In this document: one piece after another, positions 24,701 through 33,596 of the stretch
Layout of the letters: each line of letters begins with the position of its first letter
How positions within the stretch are numbered: position 1 is the first letter of the stretch
DNA from: Lysinibacillus macroides
GTDB taxonomy: Bacteria; Bacillota; Bacilli; Bacillales_A; Planococcaceae
Direction: 5' to 3'
DNA: 64,000 nucleotides
NCBI RefSeq assembly: GCF_001281525.1
Contig: NZ_LGCI01000002.1
Span: forward strand, 186,001-250,000
Notes under the pieces: model-generated
Database searches by the model: none
Seen by the model: only the letters and a program-made list of their open reading frames with translations
What the model was told of the DNA's origin: nothing
Made by a program: the position numbers and the translations under genes

Positions 24701-25570
24701 TCAACTCCATCGATTTGCTAAAAAGCTATTTTCGAAATCATCATATTTTACACGCTGATTTTCATAGTAGTCATGATTTTGTGCAGTCATCCCCGCTATT
24801 AAAGTATTTAAAAATGCTATGAGTGCTGGCATAGCATCTATTGTGGATACTTCTTGTTGTTGCTCGTTAACAAAGGTAATGGTTGCATATTGGGTAATAG
24901 GTGCAATTTGAGAATCAGTAATGCCAATAATCTCGCATTTTTTTTCTTGTATTTCAGCCGCAAATTGTATCGGCTCTTTAAAGTAACGATGGAACGATAA
25001 AATAATAACTACACTATCCTCATCAATCTCTTGGATCACACGTATGACCTCACTCGTCTCAAAATTTAACAGTACTACATTTGGTCGCAAAAGATTTAAT
25101 GTAAAGTGAAGCCATTGTGCTGCTAAATGGGAGGAGCCATTCCCTGCAATATATATTTTTTTCTTCTCATGTAGCAGTACGGAAGCTCGATTAAAATCCT
25201 CCTCATTAATATTGTTAGCCATATTTAAAATGCGAGATGCATCCTTTTCCATTGTCTTTACATAAAAACGTGGATTTTCAAAAAGAGCCTGCTTCGATTG
25301 TAAATAATTTTGCAAACTACTTGCATTTCCTTTATTAAATAAATGCATCGTTACCTGACGTTGCAATTGTGCATAACCAGATAAGCCCAATGCATAACAA
25401 AAGCGAATCACCGTCGTTTCACTTACTCCAGCTTTCTCTCCTACATATGAAGCTGAGTGAACGCCTACTGTCTGTAAATTTTTTAGGATGAATGTAGCTA
25501 CCTTTTGCTGACTTTTGGATAACTCTTGGTATTTCTCTTGAATCAGCTGCTGGATTGTTTGATTCCCCAT
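24701..25570 (-). CDS. MurR/RpiR family transcriptional regulator
   Basis: 289-residue regulator with an N-terminal RpiR HTH (1-75; KAGVSETTVIRFCYALGLSGYAQLQ) and a C-terminal SIS domain (about 120-255; KKIYIAGNGSSHLAAQWL). First gene of the D-amino-acid operon, running into the deacylase gene. SIS domains commonly bind phosphorylated sugars, so its presence over an amino-acid operon is a little unusual. Two palindromes upstream are its likely operators, implying autoregulation. Confidence 0.9.
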   Translation of the reverse strand: MGNQTIQQLIQEKYQELSKSQQKVATFILKNLQTVGVHSASYVGEKAGVSETTVIRFCYALGLSGYAQLQRQVTMHLFNKGNASSLQNYLQSKQALFENPRFYVKTMEKDASRILNMANNINEEDFNRASVLLHEKKKIYIAGNGSSHLAAQWLHFTLNLLRPNVVLLNFETSEVIRVIQEIDEDSVVIILSFHRYFKEPIQFAAEIQEKKCEIIGITDSQIAPITQYATITFVNEQQQEVSTIDAMPALIAFLNTLIAGMTAQNHDYYENQRVKYDDFENSFLANRWS

Positions 25571-25602
25571 AAAAGAAGCACACCCTTTTTTAATTTATAT
25601 TT

Positions 25603-25618
25603 TGAAGTATTAACTTCA
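25603..25618. promoter_or_regulatory. Putative RpiR operator, proximal
   Basis: Inverted repeat TGAAGT-ATTA-ACTTCA, 33 bp upstream of the RpiR gene start. Half-sites are perfect and match the distal palindrome in TGAA/TTCA ends and 16-bp length. Confidence 0.6.
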
Positions 25619-25670
25619 TTTTTATGTACATAAGATTATCATATTAATTTTCTGAATTCAATGTTTTTTC

Positions 25671-25686
25671 TGAAATTATAATTTCA
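25671..25686. promoter_or_regulatory. Putative RpiR operator, distal
   Basis: Perfect 16-bp palindrome TGAAATTATAATTTCA, 101 bp upstream of the RpiR gene and 68 bp from the proximal site. It lies between the divergent RpiR and topB genes. Confidence 0.65.
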
Positions 25687-25820
25687 ATACTATCATGCCT
25701 CCAAGTCTGGTATGATTACTTCTTTCATCAGCATTTAATCAATTTCGTTACAGTTCAACTGCTAATGCCTCCAACCTATGCTATATTTAAAACCATGGAA
25801 TAACGAAAGGGTGTTAACAA

Positions 25821-28013
25821 ATGGCAAAAAGCATAGTAATTGCTGAAAAACCTTCTGTTGCACGTGATATTGCACGTGTGCTGAAGTGTCATAAAAAAGG
25901 AAATGGCTTCCTTGAAGGAGATCAATATATTGTTACTTGGGCACTTGGACATCTGGTAACATTAGCTGACCCTGAAAGCTATGATGTAAAATATAAAACG
26001 TGGAACTTAGAGGATTTACCAATGCTCCCAGATCGTTTAAAGTTAACGGTTATTAAACAAACGGGGAAACAATTTAATGCGGTGAAGAGTCAACTTATGC
26101 GCAATGATGTCAATAATATCATTATTGCGACAGACGCAGGTCGTGAAGGTGAACTTGTAGCACGTTGGATTATTGATAAAGTAAAGGTAAAAAAACCATT
26201 ACAACGCCTATGGATTTCCTCTGTTACAGATAAGGCCATTAAAGATGGCTTTGCTAATTTAAAGCCTGGAAGAGCCTATGATAACTTATATGCTTCTGCT
26301 GTTGCTCGCTCTGAGGCAGACTGGTATATCGGCTTAAATGCTACCCGTGCCTTGACTACGCGCTTTAATGCACAGCTAAACTGTGGACGTGTACAAACAC
26401 CAACAGTAGCCATTATTGCAGCGCGCGAAGATGAAATTAAAAACTTTAAAGCACAAACCTATTATGGTATTGAAGCACAAACAACAGATAACTTGAAGCT
26501 CACTTGGCAAGATCAAAATGGCAATAGTCGCAGCTTTGATAAAGAGAAGATTGATACGCTAGTGAAAAAGCTTGGAAATAGCAATGCAACTGTTGTCGAT
26601 ATTGAAAAGAAACCAAAAAAATCATTTGCTCCTGGCCTCTATGATTTAACAGAATTGCAGCGTGACGCCAATAAAATCTTTGGCTACTCAGCGAAGGAAA
26701 CATTGAATATTATGCAAAAGCTGTATGAGCAACATAAAGTGTTAACTTATCCACGTACGGATTCTCGCTTTATTTCTCAGGATATCGTAGCGACACTACC
26801 TGAACGCTTAAAGGCATGCGGCATTGGTGAGTATCGCTCCATCGCCCATAAATTGCTGACAAAGCCAATCAAAGCAACAAAAGCATTTGTTGATGATAGC
26901 AAAGTGTCAGATCACCATGCCATCATTCCAACAGAGGGCTATGTGAATCTTTCAGCCTTCTCAGATAAGGAACGTAAAATTTATGATCTTGTTGTGAAAC
27001 GCTTCCTTGCTGTTTTACTTCCTGCCTTTGAGTATGAACAATTAACATTGCGTGCAAAAATTGGCGATGAAAGCTTTATTGCTCGTGGCAAAACGATTTT
27101 ATCATCTGGCTGGAAGGAAGTTTACGAAAATCGCTATGAGGATGAGGACACAGTAGATGACGTCAAGGAACAAATACTGCCACGCATTGATAAAGGCAAT
27201 CTGTTAAAAGTAAAGCTTCTTGTGCAAACTTCTGGACAAACAAAACCACCTGCTCGTTTTAATGAAGCAAGCCTATTATCAGCCATGGAAAACCCAACAA
27301 AATATATGGCAACGAATGATAAAAAACTAGCCGATACATTAAAATCCACAGGTGGTCTAGGTACAGTCGCAACACGTGCAGATATTATTGATAAGCTTTT
27401 TAATTCCTTCTTAATTGAAAAGCGTGGTGGCAAGGATATTTATATTACCTCTAAAGGTCGTCAACTACTCGATCTAGTGCCAGAGGAATTGAAATCCCCT
27501 GCCCTCACAGCAGAGTGGGAGCAAAAGCTTGAGCTTATTGCAAAAGGTAAGCTAAAAAAAGATGTCTTTATTAGTGAAATGAAAAATTACACGAAGGAAA
27601 TTGTGTCGGAGATTAAGGGTAGTGATAAAAAGTATAAGCATGATAATATCTCTTCGAAATCATGTCCTGATTGCGGTAAACCGATGCTTGAAGTGAATGG
27701 CAAGAAAGGAAAAATGCTTGTCTGCCAAGATCGAGAATGTGGTCACCGTAAAAATGTCTCACGTACTACAAATGCACGTTGTCCACAATGTCATAAAAAA
27801 TTAGAGCTTCGTGGAGAAGGCGATGGTCAAATTTTTGTTTGTAAATGTGGCTATCGTGAAAAATTATCTGCCTTTGAAGCAAGACGCAAAAAAGAAGGCG
27901 GAGGCAAGGTTGATAAACGCTCCGTACAAAAATATTTAAAGCAACAAAAAAACGAAGAGCCAGTGAACAACGCTCTTGCGGAGGCTTTAAAAGGGTTAAA
28001 ATTTGATGAATAA
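25821..28013 (+). CDS. topB: DNA topoisomerase III
   Basis: 730-residue type IA topoisomerase. Toprim domain at 1-140 (start MAKSIVIAEKPSVARDIARV; TDAGREGE), catalytic Tyr near 309 in VLTYPRTDSRFIS, and two C-terminal Cys4-type zinc-binding elements at about 614-640 (CPDCGKPM...CQDRECGH) and 652-678 (CPQCHKK...CKCGY). Decatenates DNA and resolves replication intermediates. ATG with AAGGGTG upstream; transcribed alone. Confidence 0.96.
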   Translation: MAKSIVIAEKPSVARDIARVLKCHKKGNGFLEGDQYIVTWALGHLVTLADPESYDVKYKTWNLEDLPMLPDRLKLTVIKQTGKQFNAVKSQLMRNDVNNIIIATDAGREGELVARWIIDKVKVKKPLQRLWISSVTDKAIKDGFANLKPGRAYDNLYASAVARSEADWYIGLNATRALTTRFNAQLNCGRVQTPTVAIIAAREDEIKNFKAQTYYGIEAQTTDNLKLTWQDQNGNSRSFDKEKIDTLVKKLGNSNATVVDIEKKPKKSFAPGLYDLTELQRDANKIFGYSAKETLNIMQKLYEQHKVLTYPRTDSRFISQDIVATLPERLKACGIGEYRSIAHKLLTKPIKATKAFVDDSKVSDHHAIIPTEGYVNLSAFSDKERKIYDLVVKRFLAVLLPAFEYEQLTLRAKIGDESFIARGKTILSSGWKEVYENRYEDEDTVDDVKEQILPRIDKGNLLKVKLLVQTSGQTKPPARFNEASLLSAMENPTKYMATNDKKLADTLKSTGGLGTVATRADIIDKLFNSFLIEKRGGKDIYITSKGRQLLDLVPEELKSPALTAEWEQKLELIAKGKLKKDVFISEMKNYTKEIVSEIKGSDKKYKHDNISSKSCPDCGKPMLEVNGKKGKMLVCQDRECGHRKNVSRTTNARCPQCHKKLELRGEGDGQIFVCKCGYREKLSAFEARRKKEGGGKVDKRSVQKYLKQQKNEEPVNNALAEALKGLKFDE

Positions 28014-28014
28014 G

Positions 28015-28053
28015 AAAAAGGGTGTCTCAATAATCATTTGAGACGCCCTTTTT
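28015..28053 (+). terminator. Terminator after topB
   Basis: A 16-bp stem (AAAAAGGGTGTCTCAA pairing with TTGAGACGCCCTTTTT, one wobble) two bp after the topB stop, ending in a T-run. Confidence 0.9.
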
Positions 28054-28095
28054 ACATACCTTGAATTAATAAATTACTCTAAGGGAGGTTTTTTT

Positions 28096-28212
28096 ATGGA
28101 AGCAAAAAATTTTAGACCGCGAAATATTATTTTGATGACCATTGTTGTTGCTGCCTCTGTGTCAATTGGTCAAGCCATTTATGTGATGTTCATCAATGTG
28201 CCCTTCCCATAA
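28096..28212 (+). CDS. Small single-pass membrane protein, 38 residues
   Basis: An ATG preceded by a very strong ribosome site (AAGGGAGG, 7 nt spacing) opens a 38-codon frame ending in TAA. The product starts MEAKNFRPRNII and has one hydrophobic helix of about 22 residues (ILMTIVVAASVSIGQAIYVM), then ends INVPFP. The basic N-terminus suggests N-in topology. It lies between topB and the convergent helicase operon. I do not recognise the family. The ribosome site and membrane helix make it a convincing gene. Confidence 0.7.
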   Translation: MEAKNFRPRNIILMTIVVAASVSIGQAIYVMFINVPFP

Positions 28213-28255
28213 CAGCCGGTTATTACCCAACTTTCAAGGTTTATTATCTAACTCT

Positions 28256-29008
28256 TTATAAATACTGTTCACGCCACTGCAATTGTTCTTTGTCAGTAAG
28301 CTGCTGCTCAAGCTGTTTATCCCATTGATTCCACAATGTATTCCACACGCGCACATAGACCATATCCTGCTCCTGATTGTAAAGCACAAACTCTAAGCAT
28401 GGACTATCATTAATTTGCTTGGCCTCTACTTGCTCAATAGCAGCAATGATTTTTTGAGAAGTGCCTGCTGTCTCATCTGTTTCTTCCTGTAATGCTGTGA
28501 TAATCAACGATTCTTCAAACTGTTCTTGCTGCTCAGCCTCTTGGTCAACATAACGGTAGAGCTGTGGCAGGTCATCATATTCCTCAATATCCTCTGTTTT
28601 TATAGAAAGAAATGATTGATGACAGGGGCTAAAATAAAGGGTAGCTGTTTCAATATCTAGCTCCTCCTCAAAAATGCCCTGTTCTAGCTGCTGCTGCCCT
28701 TTAGTCGTTATCCGATAAAAGCCAGCCTCATGTTGCACTAAGTTGACTCGTATCATTAAGGATACTAAATCCTCGATAAATAATGGATCTACTAATAATA
28801 GTTCACTTAATTCCTGTGTGCTTGCAAAATCGGCTTCCTTGATGCTTAGCAGCAGCATTGTCATTAAAACATCCATTGTTGAACGACGCATAGGCTTATA
28901 AGCTACATCGACAGTTCGAATAGGAATACACCATTCTGCCGTTTTAATAATTTTGATATTACGATTTTGCTGCAGCTCACGCATTAGTCGTTGCTGTAAT
29001 TTTGACAA
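28256..29008 (-). CDS. Uncharacterised protein paired with the SF1 helicase (possible winged helix)
   Basis: 250-residue acidic protein starting at TTG 29008, with the helicase stop 1 bp away and the ribosome site (GGTGATG) inside the helicase end. Residues about 40-110 look like a winged-helix domain (MDVLMTMLLLSIKEADFAST, then LVDPLFIEDLVSLMIRVNLV and YRITTKGQQQLEQG). The C-terminal part is rich in Glu and Gln and ends in a Trp-rich segment (RVWNTLWNQWD). No close family recognised. The tight coupling suggests it works with the helicase, perhaps as its DNA-binding or regulatory partner. Confidence 0.7.
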   Translation of the reverse strand: MSKLQQRLMRELQQNRNIKIIKTAEWCIPIRTVDVAYKPMRRSTMDVLMTMLLLSIKEADFASTQELSELLLVDPLFIEDLVSLMIRVNLVQHEAGFYRITTKGQQQLEQGIFEEELDIETATLYFSPCHQSFLSIKTEDIEEYDDLPQLYRYVDQEAEQQEQFEESLIITALQEETDETAGTSQKIIAAIEQVEAKQINDSPCLEFVLYNQEQDMVYVRVWNTLWNQWDKQLEQQLTDKEQLQWREQYL

Positions 29009-29009
29009 T

Positions 29010-32000
29010 TTACATCACCAATCCTTTATGATTACGTAAGCCATCGTAGGATTTTACGGTATTTAATAAATTCGTATACATATCTCTTGTCTCTTGATGT
29101 TTCGCACGTTTTGTAAACATGTCGGCACTTCCTACAAGCAGTAATAACTCACGGGCACGGGAGAGCGCAACATTTAAGCGACGATAATCTCTTGCAAAGC
29201 CAATATCGCCGCCTTTTGCTGTATTACGAACCATACTCACTAGGATCACATCCATTTCCATTCCTTGGAATTTATCGACAGTGCCTGTTCTAAATTGTAG
29301 ATGCGGTAACTGTAATTCCTGCTGAAGCAGACGATTAATTCTCTTCACCTGCTCACCGTAAAAACTAATTACGCCAACGCTTTTCTGAGTATCGTGTGGC
29401 ATACGCCCCGCCTCTTTTGCCACTCTCACTGCGTCATTAAGATCTAGCAAAATATGACGAATTGTTTGCAATTCCCCTTCATTATAGCGACTTGTTCCAC
29501 CCTTTACCTGCTCCTCTAAATAAGGCTTTTCTGTTGGTATATCAATCCAGAGTAAATGGTCATCACGCTTGACAAATTGCCCCTCTAAGCGATGATCTCT
29601 TGCCGCATCTGAATCTGGTAAGCCGCACTGCAAGCCATTTTCCTCTCTCGCATAAAATGGTGTAATACTTTGCATAATTTTCTCATGCATACGGTATTGT
29701 AATGCAAGCATTTGCTTATGCGTTGAGGGCAAATTATTAAATAGGCGCTCAAATAATGATTCGCGCAATAGATTTTTTAATTCCTGTGCGCCTTCAAAAT
29801 TAGGATTTTCCTCTTGCATCGCCTTTAATGTTTCCTCCAATGTATCATCCCCAAGCAATGGTGGGAGCTGATGATGATCACCTACTAAAATAACCTTTTT
29901 CCCTTTAAGCATTGGCAATAATAATTCTGGTGGTGTTGCCTTTGAGACCTCATCAATAATCACTACATCAAAGGTAGGATAATTTTCCATAAATTCCTTA
30001 CTTGCAGAGGCTACACATGTTGTACCAATTACATTCGCATGGCGCACATATAGTTTTCGGATTTCATCTAAATCATATTCTGTAGCATTTTGTAGCTTGT
30101 CACGCCATTGCTCCTGTAATTTTTGACGAAGTGGTAGCTGTTGTTCCTTACGCTGTAACGCTTCAATAGTTTGATTAGCCACTTTCATCGCTTCTACAAC
30201 CTCCTCTGCCGTGCGTTCCGGTGTTGATTGTAAAAGCTTTGTATAAGCTGTTAATTGCTTTTCCTTTGTCAGTCCAGCAATATTAATATCTTTAATGCGT
30301 GCTTCTATTGCTGTTAACTGTTGCTCAACCTCCTGCAAGCTTGTTTGCACCGTCTGAAGAGCAGCCTGCTTTGGAACTAGCTGCACCTTCGCTTGCTCTA
30401 CTGCCTCAAGCTGCTGCTGTACTTGCTCTAGCGATTCTTGCTCCTGTGCCATTACTATTTTTAAATACTCAGCGGATTCTTTCGGCTCTTCTTCCAGATG
30501 GAAGGTGCTTGCTAGCTGCTTTAGTCGCTCTGTATGCTGTAAAAATGGCTGCAATTGACGCTGTAAACTTTGCACATCAAAGCTTGTAATGGCGCATTCC
30601 TGATGAATAAGGCTTGCTATATTTTTACGACACGACTCAAACTCTTGGTCTTTATGTGCTTGCTGTTGCTGCAATGCTGCTCCTTTTTGCCACACAAAAT
30701 CACGGCGCATATAGAGCCCAAGCAGGTAGCTTTCTAACTCCTCTGCTGTTGGTGAGTGCCCCTCTTCAAATGCCTTGTTTAACTGTGCAAAAACACCCAT
30801 AAGGTTTTGCAAAGAAAATGACTGTACTGGCTGTAGCCTGCTTTTAGCAAAAGCCCGCTCCTTTACTTCCTCTGTTGCCAATCCTTCCAGCTTTGCAATA
30901 GCTTTTTGTAAGCGTGTATTAATAGTAGACCAAGCTACTAAATCTTTTGCATCCTCTAAATGCTGTAAGCGGCTAATTTGCTGTGACAGTACATGGCTTG
31001 GCCGAATTTGATAGTGCTGTAAAAATCGTTGAATACGTTCAAAGGCTGTTAATGTTTGAATATATTTTTGCGCTTCCTTCATTGTAGCTAAACGTTGGCT
31101 TTCCGCATCATATTTAAGCTGTAACTCTTGAAATTGCTCTGTTAGCTGCTGCTTTTGCTCTTGCAATTCCTTATATTGAATAGCTGCTTTTAGTTGCCCG
31201 ATTTTTTGTGTTGTTTCCTGAATGATCTGCTGTAGCTCCTCTAAAGAAGGAGTGTCAGCAAGTGTTTGTGTAAGCTGCTGGACCAGAGGCTCAATTTGTG
31301 CAAGCTGTTTATCATAATGCTCTTTTTGTGCTTCATATGTTTGCTGCTCAGCTTTAGCAGCCTTCAATTCTTTTTTTAATGCTTGAATTTCCTGCTGTAA
31401 AATAGGCTCCTCAATGACTGCCTGCTCTTTTGCAGCGATTTCCTGTGTTAGTGCTTCCAGCCATTTTTCCAATTTGGCTAGCTCATCTTGTGCTTTGCTA
31501 AGATTTGCTTTTAATTCTCGTTCACGTTCAGGAAATGTCGTAATGGCCTCTTCAATGACCGCAAGTGTTTGCTCACGCCAATACAAAGCTACATTTTCCT
31601 CGATAAACTTTTTACCTTCCTCCTCAATACTTTCTGTTCTACCATACCGTAAAATTCGGATGTCTTGATTGGATAATAATCGTCCTAAGGCATTATCTAC
31701 TGCTAAGTTGGACTGCGAGGCAACAAGTGTTTTTAAACCAGCCTTCACATTTTGCTGACAGATTTCTGAAATCACCGTTGTTTTTCCTGTACCTGGTGGA
31801 CCTTGTATCACATATAAATCCTCAACAGATAATGCCCCTAAAACCGCTCGACGCTGATATTCGTTTAAGATATTATGAAATTCAATATCCTGCTGTAGCT
31901 TGGATGCTCGTACTGTTGGGCGTTTTTCAAATAAAATTGTCTCTAAATGAGGATTAACTGCCTCACCCTTTTCCAGCTTTGTAAAGCCATTGCGCAATCT

Positions 32001-32792
32001 TCTAATTTGACTCAGCGTCGCAAAATTACTAAAGCTTGCTTGTTTTGAACGAAGATTAAGCTGATCCTTGCGTGCCAAATCCTGTATAAAGGGCTTTACA
32101 TCAATTTCAACCGTTTGCTTGTTAGCAGTAGCCTTTAAAACTTGTCCAATCTCACCGCGCATGCCTTGAATACTGACACTGAGCCCTTCTAACTGCTTCC
32201 ATTCCTTGCTCTTTATGTAGGGACAAACAATTGTTAAGCGTGTAAAATTTTCATTGAAGTAGCTTTGTTTAAATTCTGTATGAATGTCATCTATCGTGGC
32301 ATCACGTTCTTGAATTTTCAAATAGCCTTCCCAGCTCGCTATCCGTTTTTTTACATACTCTGTACGTTCCTCTGCGATCGGTAATTGTCTTATTGTCGTA
32401 TGCAGCTCAAGCGGAATACCTGCTCCGTTATTCGGTCTTGTAATAAATTGCAATGCAGCTGCTAGTCGGCGATTTGTATGAATAGGACCACGCATATGAA
32501 CAAAGCGGATATTTGTTGCTAGCAATCCTTCAACTTTGAGGACACAATCCATAATCACAGTTTTCCCTGCAAGAACCTCATGTAGTTTTCCATTATCATC
32601 AGCATTAAAATAAATAGATAAAAATATTTCACCCGCTGTTTTAGCCTTTCTTTTTTCAATATAAACCGTAAAAGCGTTTTGTAACGTAAAAAAGGCATGC
32701 TCATTTGCTGAGCATTCCTCTACTGCTTCCTTCGCCTTATTGGTCAAAATAAGGCTACAGCGTTGCTTTTCTAGTAAGGCGATGTCCTGCAA
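29010..32792 (-). CDS. Large superfamily 1 (Upf1/DNA2-like) helicase with coiled-coil insertion
   Basis: 1260-residue helicase. Motif I GPPGTGKTT near 331; Ia TLVASQSNLAVDNAL near 360; motif II VVIIDEVSKATPPELLLP near 945; III KVILVGDHHQLPP; IV LALQYRMHEKIM; V GTVDKFQGMEMDVILVSMVR near 1172; VI RRLNVALSRAREL near 1202. About 560 residues between Ia and II are mainly heptad-rich Gln/Glu/Lys coiled coil. The first 300 residues are a distinct N-terminal region. Start TTG with GGGAGGGC at 6 nt. Probably acts on DNA or RNA with its downstream partner; whether in repair, RNA metabolism or defence cannot be read from the sequence. Confidence 0.9.
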   Translation of the reverse strand: MQDIALLEKQRCSLILTNKAKEAVEECSANEHAFFTLQNAFTVYIEKRKAKTAGEIFLSIYFNADDNGKLHEVLAGKTVIMDCVLKVEGLLATNIRFVHMRGPIHTNRRLAAALQFITRPNNGAGIPLELHTTIRQLPIAEERTEYVKKRIASWEGYLKIQERDATIDDIHTEFKQSYFNENFTRLTIVCPYIKSKEWKQLEGLSVSIQGMRGEIGQVLKATANKQTVEIDVKPFIQDLARKDQLNLRSKQASFSNFATLSQIRRLRNGFTKLEKGEAVNPHLETILFEKRPTVRASKLQQDIEFHNILNEYQRRAVLGALSVEDLYVIQGPPGTGKTTVISEICQQNVKAGLKTLVASQSNLAVDNALGRLLSNQDIRILRYGRTESIEEEGKKFIEENVALYWREQTLAVIEEAITTFPERERELKANLSKAQDELAKLEKWLEALTQEIAAKEQAVIEEPILQQEIQALKKELKAAKAEQQTYEAQKEHYDKQLAQIEPLVQQLTQTLADTPSLEELQQIIQETTQKIGQLKAAIQYKELQEQKQQLTEQFQELQLKYDAESQRLATMKEAQKYIQTLTAFERIQRFLQHYQIRPSHVLSQQISRLQHLEDAKDLVAWSTINTRLQKAIAKLEGLATEEVKERAFAKSRLQPVQSFSLQNLMGVFAQLNKAFEEGHSPTAEELESYLLGLYMRRDFVWQKGAALQQQQAHKDQEFESCRKNIASLIHQECAITSFDVQSLQRQLQPFLQHTERLKQLASTFHLEEEPKESAEYLKIVMAQEQESLEQVQQQLEAVEQAKVQLVPKQAALQTVQTSLQEVEQQLTAIEARIKDINIAGLTKEKQLTAYTKLLQSTPERTAEEVVEAMKVANQTIEALQRKEQQLPLRQKLQEQWRDKLQNATEYDLDEIRKLYVRHANVIGTTCVASASKEFMENYPTFDVVIIDEVSKATPPELLLPMLKGKKVILVGDHHQLPPLLGDDTLEETLKAMQEENPNFEGAQELKNLLRESLFERLFNNLPSTHKQMLALQYRMHEKIMQSITPFYAREENGLQCGLPDSDAARDHRLEGQFVKRDDHLLWIDIPTEKPYLEEQVKGGTSRYNEGELQTIRHILLDLNDAVRVAKEAGRMPHDTQKSVGVISFYGEQVKRINRLLQQELQLPHLQFRTGTVDKFQGMEMDVILVSMVRNTAKGGDIGFARDYRRLNVALSRARELLLLVGSADMFTKRAKHQETRDMYTNLLNTVKSYDGLRNHKGLVM

Positions 32793-32860
32793 TGAGCAGC
32801 CCTCCCTTCCGTATCACTAAAGTTTTATTTTATCATATTTTAAAAAAATACTTATAATGA

Positions 32861-32900
32861 AAAAACCCCTGAACAGTGATTTCCTACCACTGTCCAAGGG
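32861..32900 (-). terminator. Terminator after the flavodoxin-like reductase gene
   Basis: Stem CCCT/AGGG plus ACAGTG/CACTGT with a small internal loop, followed on the minus strand by TTTTTT. Located 14 bp past the stop codon. Confidence 0.8.
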
Positions 32901-32913
32901 CATAAAATTCATA

Positions 32914-33468
32914 TTAATGCTGATCAATCGTTTCCTTCGGCAGATTTTTGCTCATTTCGCAATATTGCACAAAGACACGTGCTAATTCACGTAAACGATT
33001 ATGAACATCCTCATCTATAATAGTATTGTTTGCATCAAAATGCGATGTATGTGTGTACACATAGTTTGGTGTTACAAGGGCGCGGAAATAGTCTAAAATA
33101 GGCTTTAGCTGATTTTCTACTACAAGGTGATGCTGGTATGTGCCACCATTTGCCACAATGGATACTGGCTTATAGCGCATTGTTTTAGGATGTAAGAAAT
33201 CAAACGCATTCTTTAAAACACCAGGAATGGATGCTTGGAAAATCGGTGTTGCGATAATATATGCGTCCGCTTCCTCAAATTGTTGGATCATTTTCTTCAT
33301 ATCATCATTTAATGGTGAACCATCCACAATTTGATGCTTATATTGACTAAAATGCATCATTTCTAATTCGAAACTAGCATTTAGTTCTTTAATATATTGC
33401 TCCACTTGCTCTAAAATAGCACCTGTCTTACGGCCAAACATTGTGCCATCAACGAGTAAAATTTTCAT
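32914..33468 (-). CDS. NADPH-dependent FMN reductase (SsuE/azoreductase-like)
   Basis: 184-residue flavodoxin-fold reductase. FMN phosphate loop GTMFGRKTG (about 8-16), central ADAYIIATPIFQASIPGVLKN (71-91) and the aromatic DFLHP stretch are typical of SsuE-like NADPH:FMN reductases. ATG with GGAGG 10 nt upstream. Monocistronic with its own terminator. It may supply reduced flavin or reduce quinones/azo compounds; no sulfonate genes are nearby. Confidence 0.87.
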   Translation of the reverse strand: MKILLVDGTMFGRKTGAILEQVEQYIKELNASFELEMMHFSQYKHQIVDGSPLNDDMKKMIQQFEEADAYIIATPIFQASIPGVLKNAFDFLHPKTMRYKPVSIVANGGTYQHHLVVENQLKPILDYFRALVTPNYVYTHTSHFDANNTIIDEDVHNRLRELARVFVQYCEMSKNLPKETIDQH

Positions 33469-33596
33469 CTTTACTTTGCCTCCACATTCATCTTCTACAA
33501 TAATATTGTAACAAATGTCACGTAGCTCGAAAAGAATTGCAGTGATGAAAGGAAGAAATTCAGTCTTTAGACGGAATGCCCCAAAAAGTGGCTATA

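Noticed and set aside
25646..25678. Two overlapping CodY-like boxes upstream of the RpiR gene
   Set aside because: Each has four mismatches to AATTTTCWGAAAATT, which is common by chance in A+T-rich DNA. The 16-bp palindromes explain the sequence better.
29010..32792. Plus-strand open frames opposite the helicase (for example 30299-30589)
   Set aside because: They lack ribosome sites and arise from the biased codons of the Gln/Glu-rich coiled coil on the other strand.
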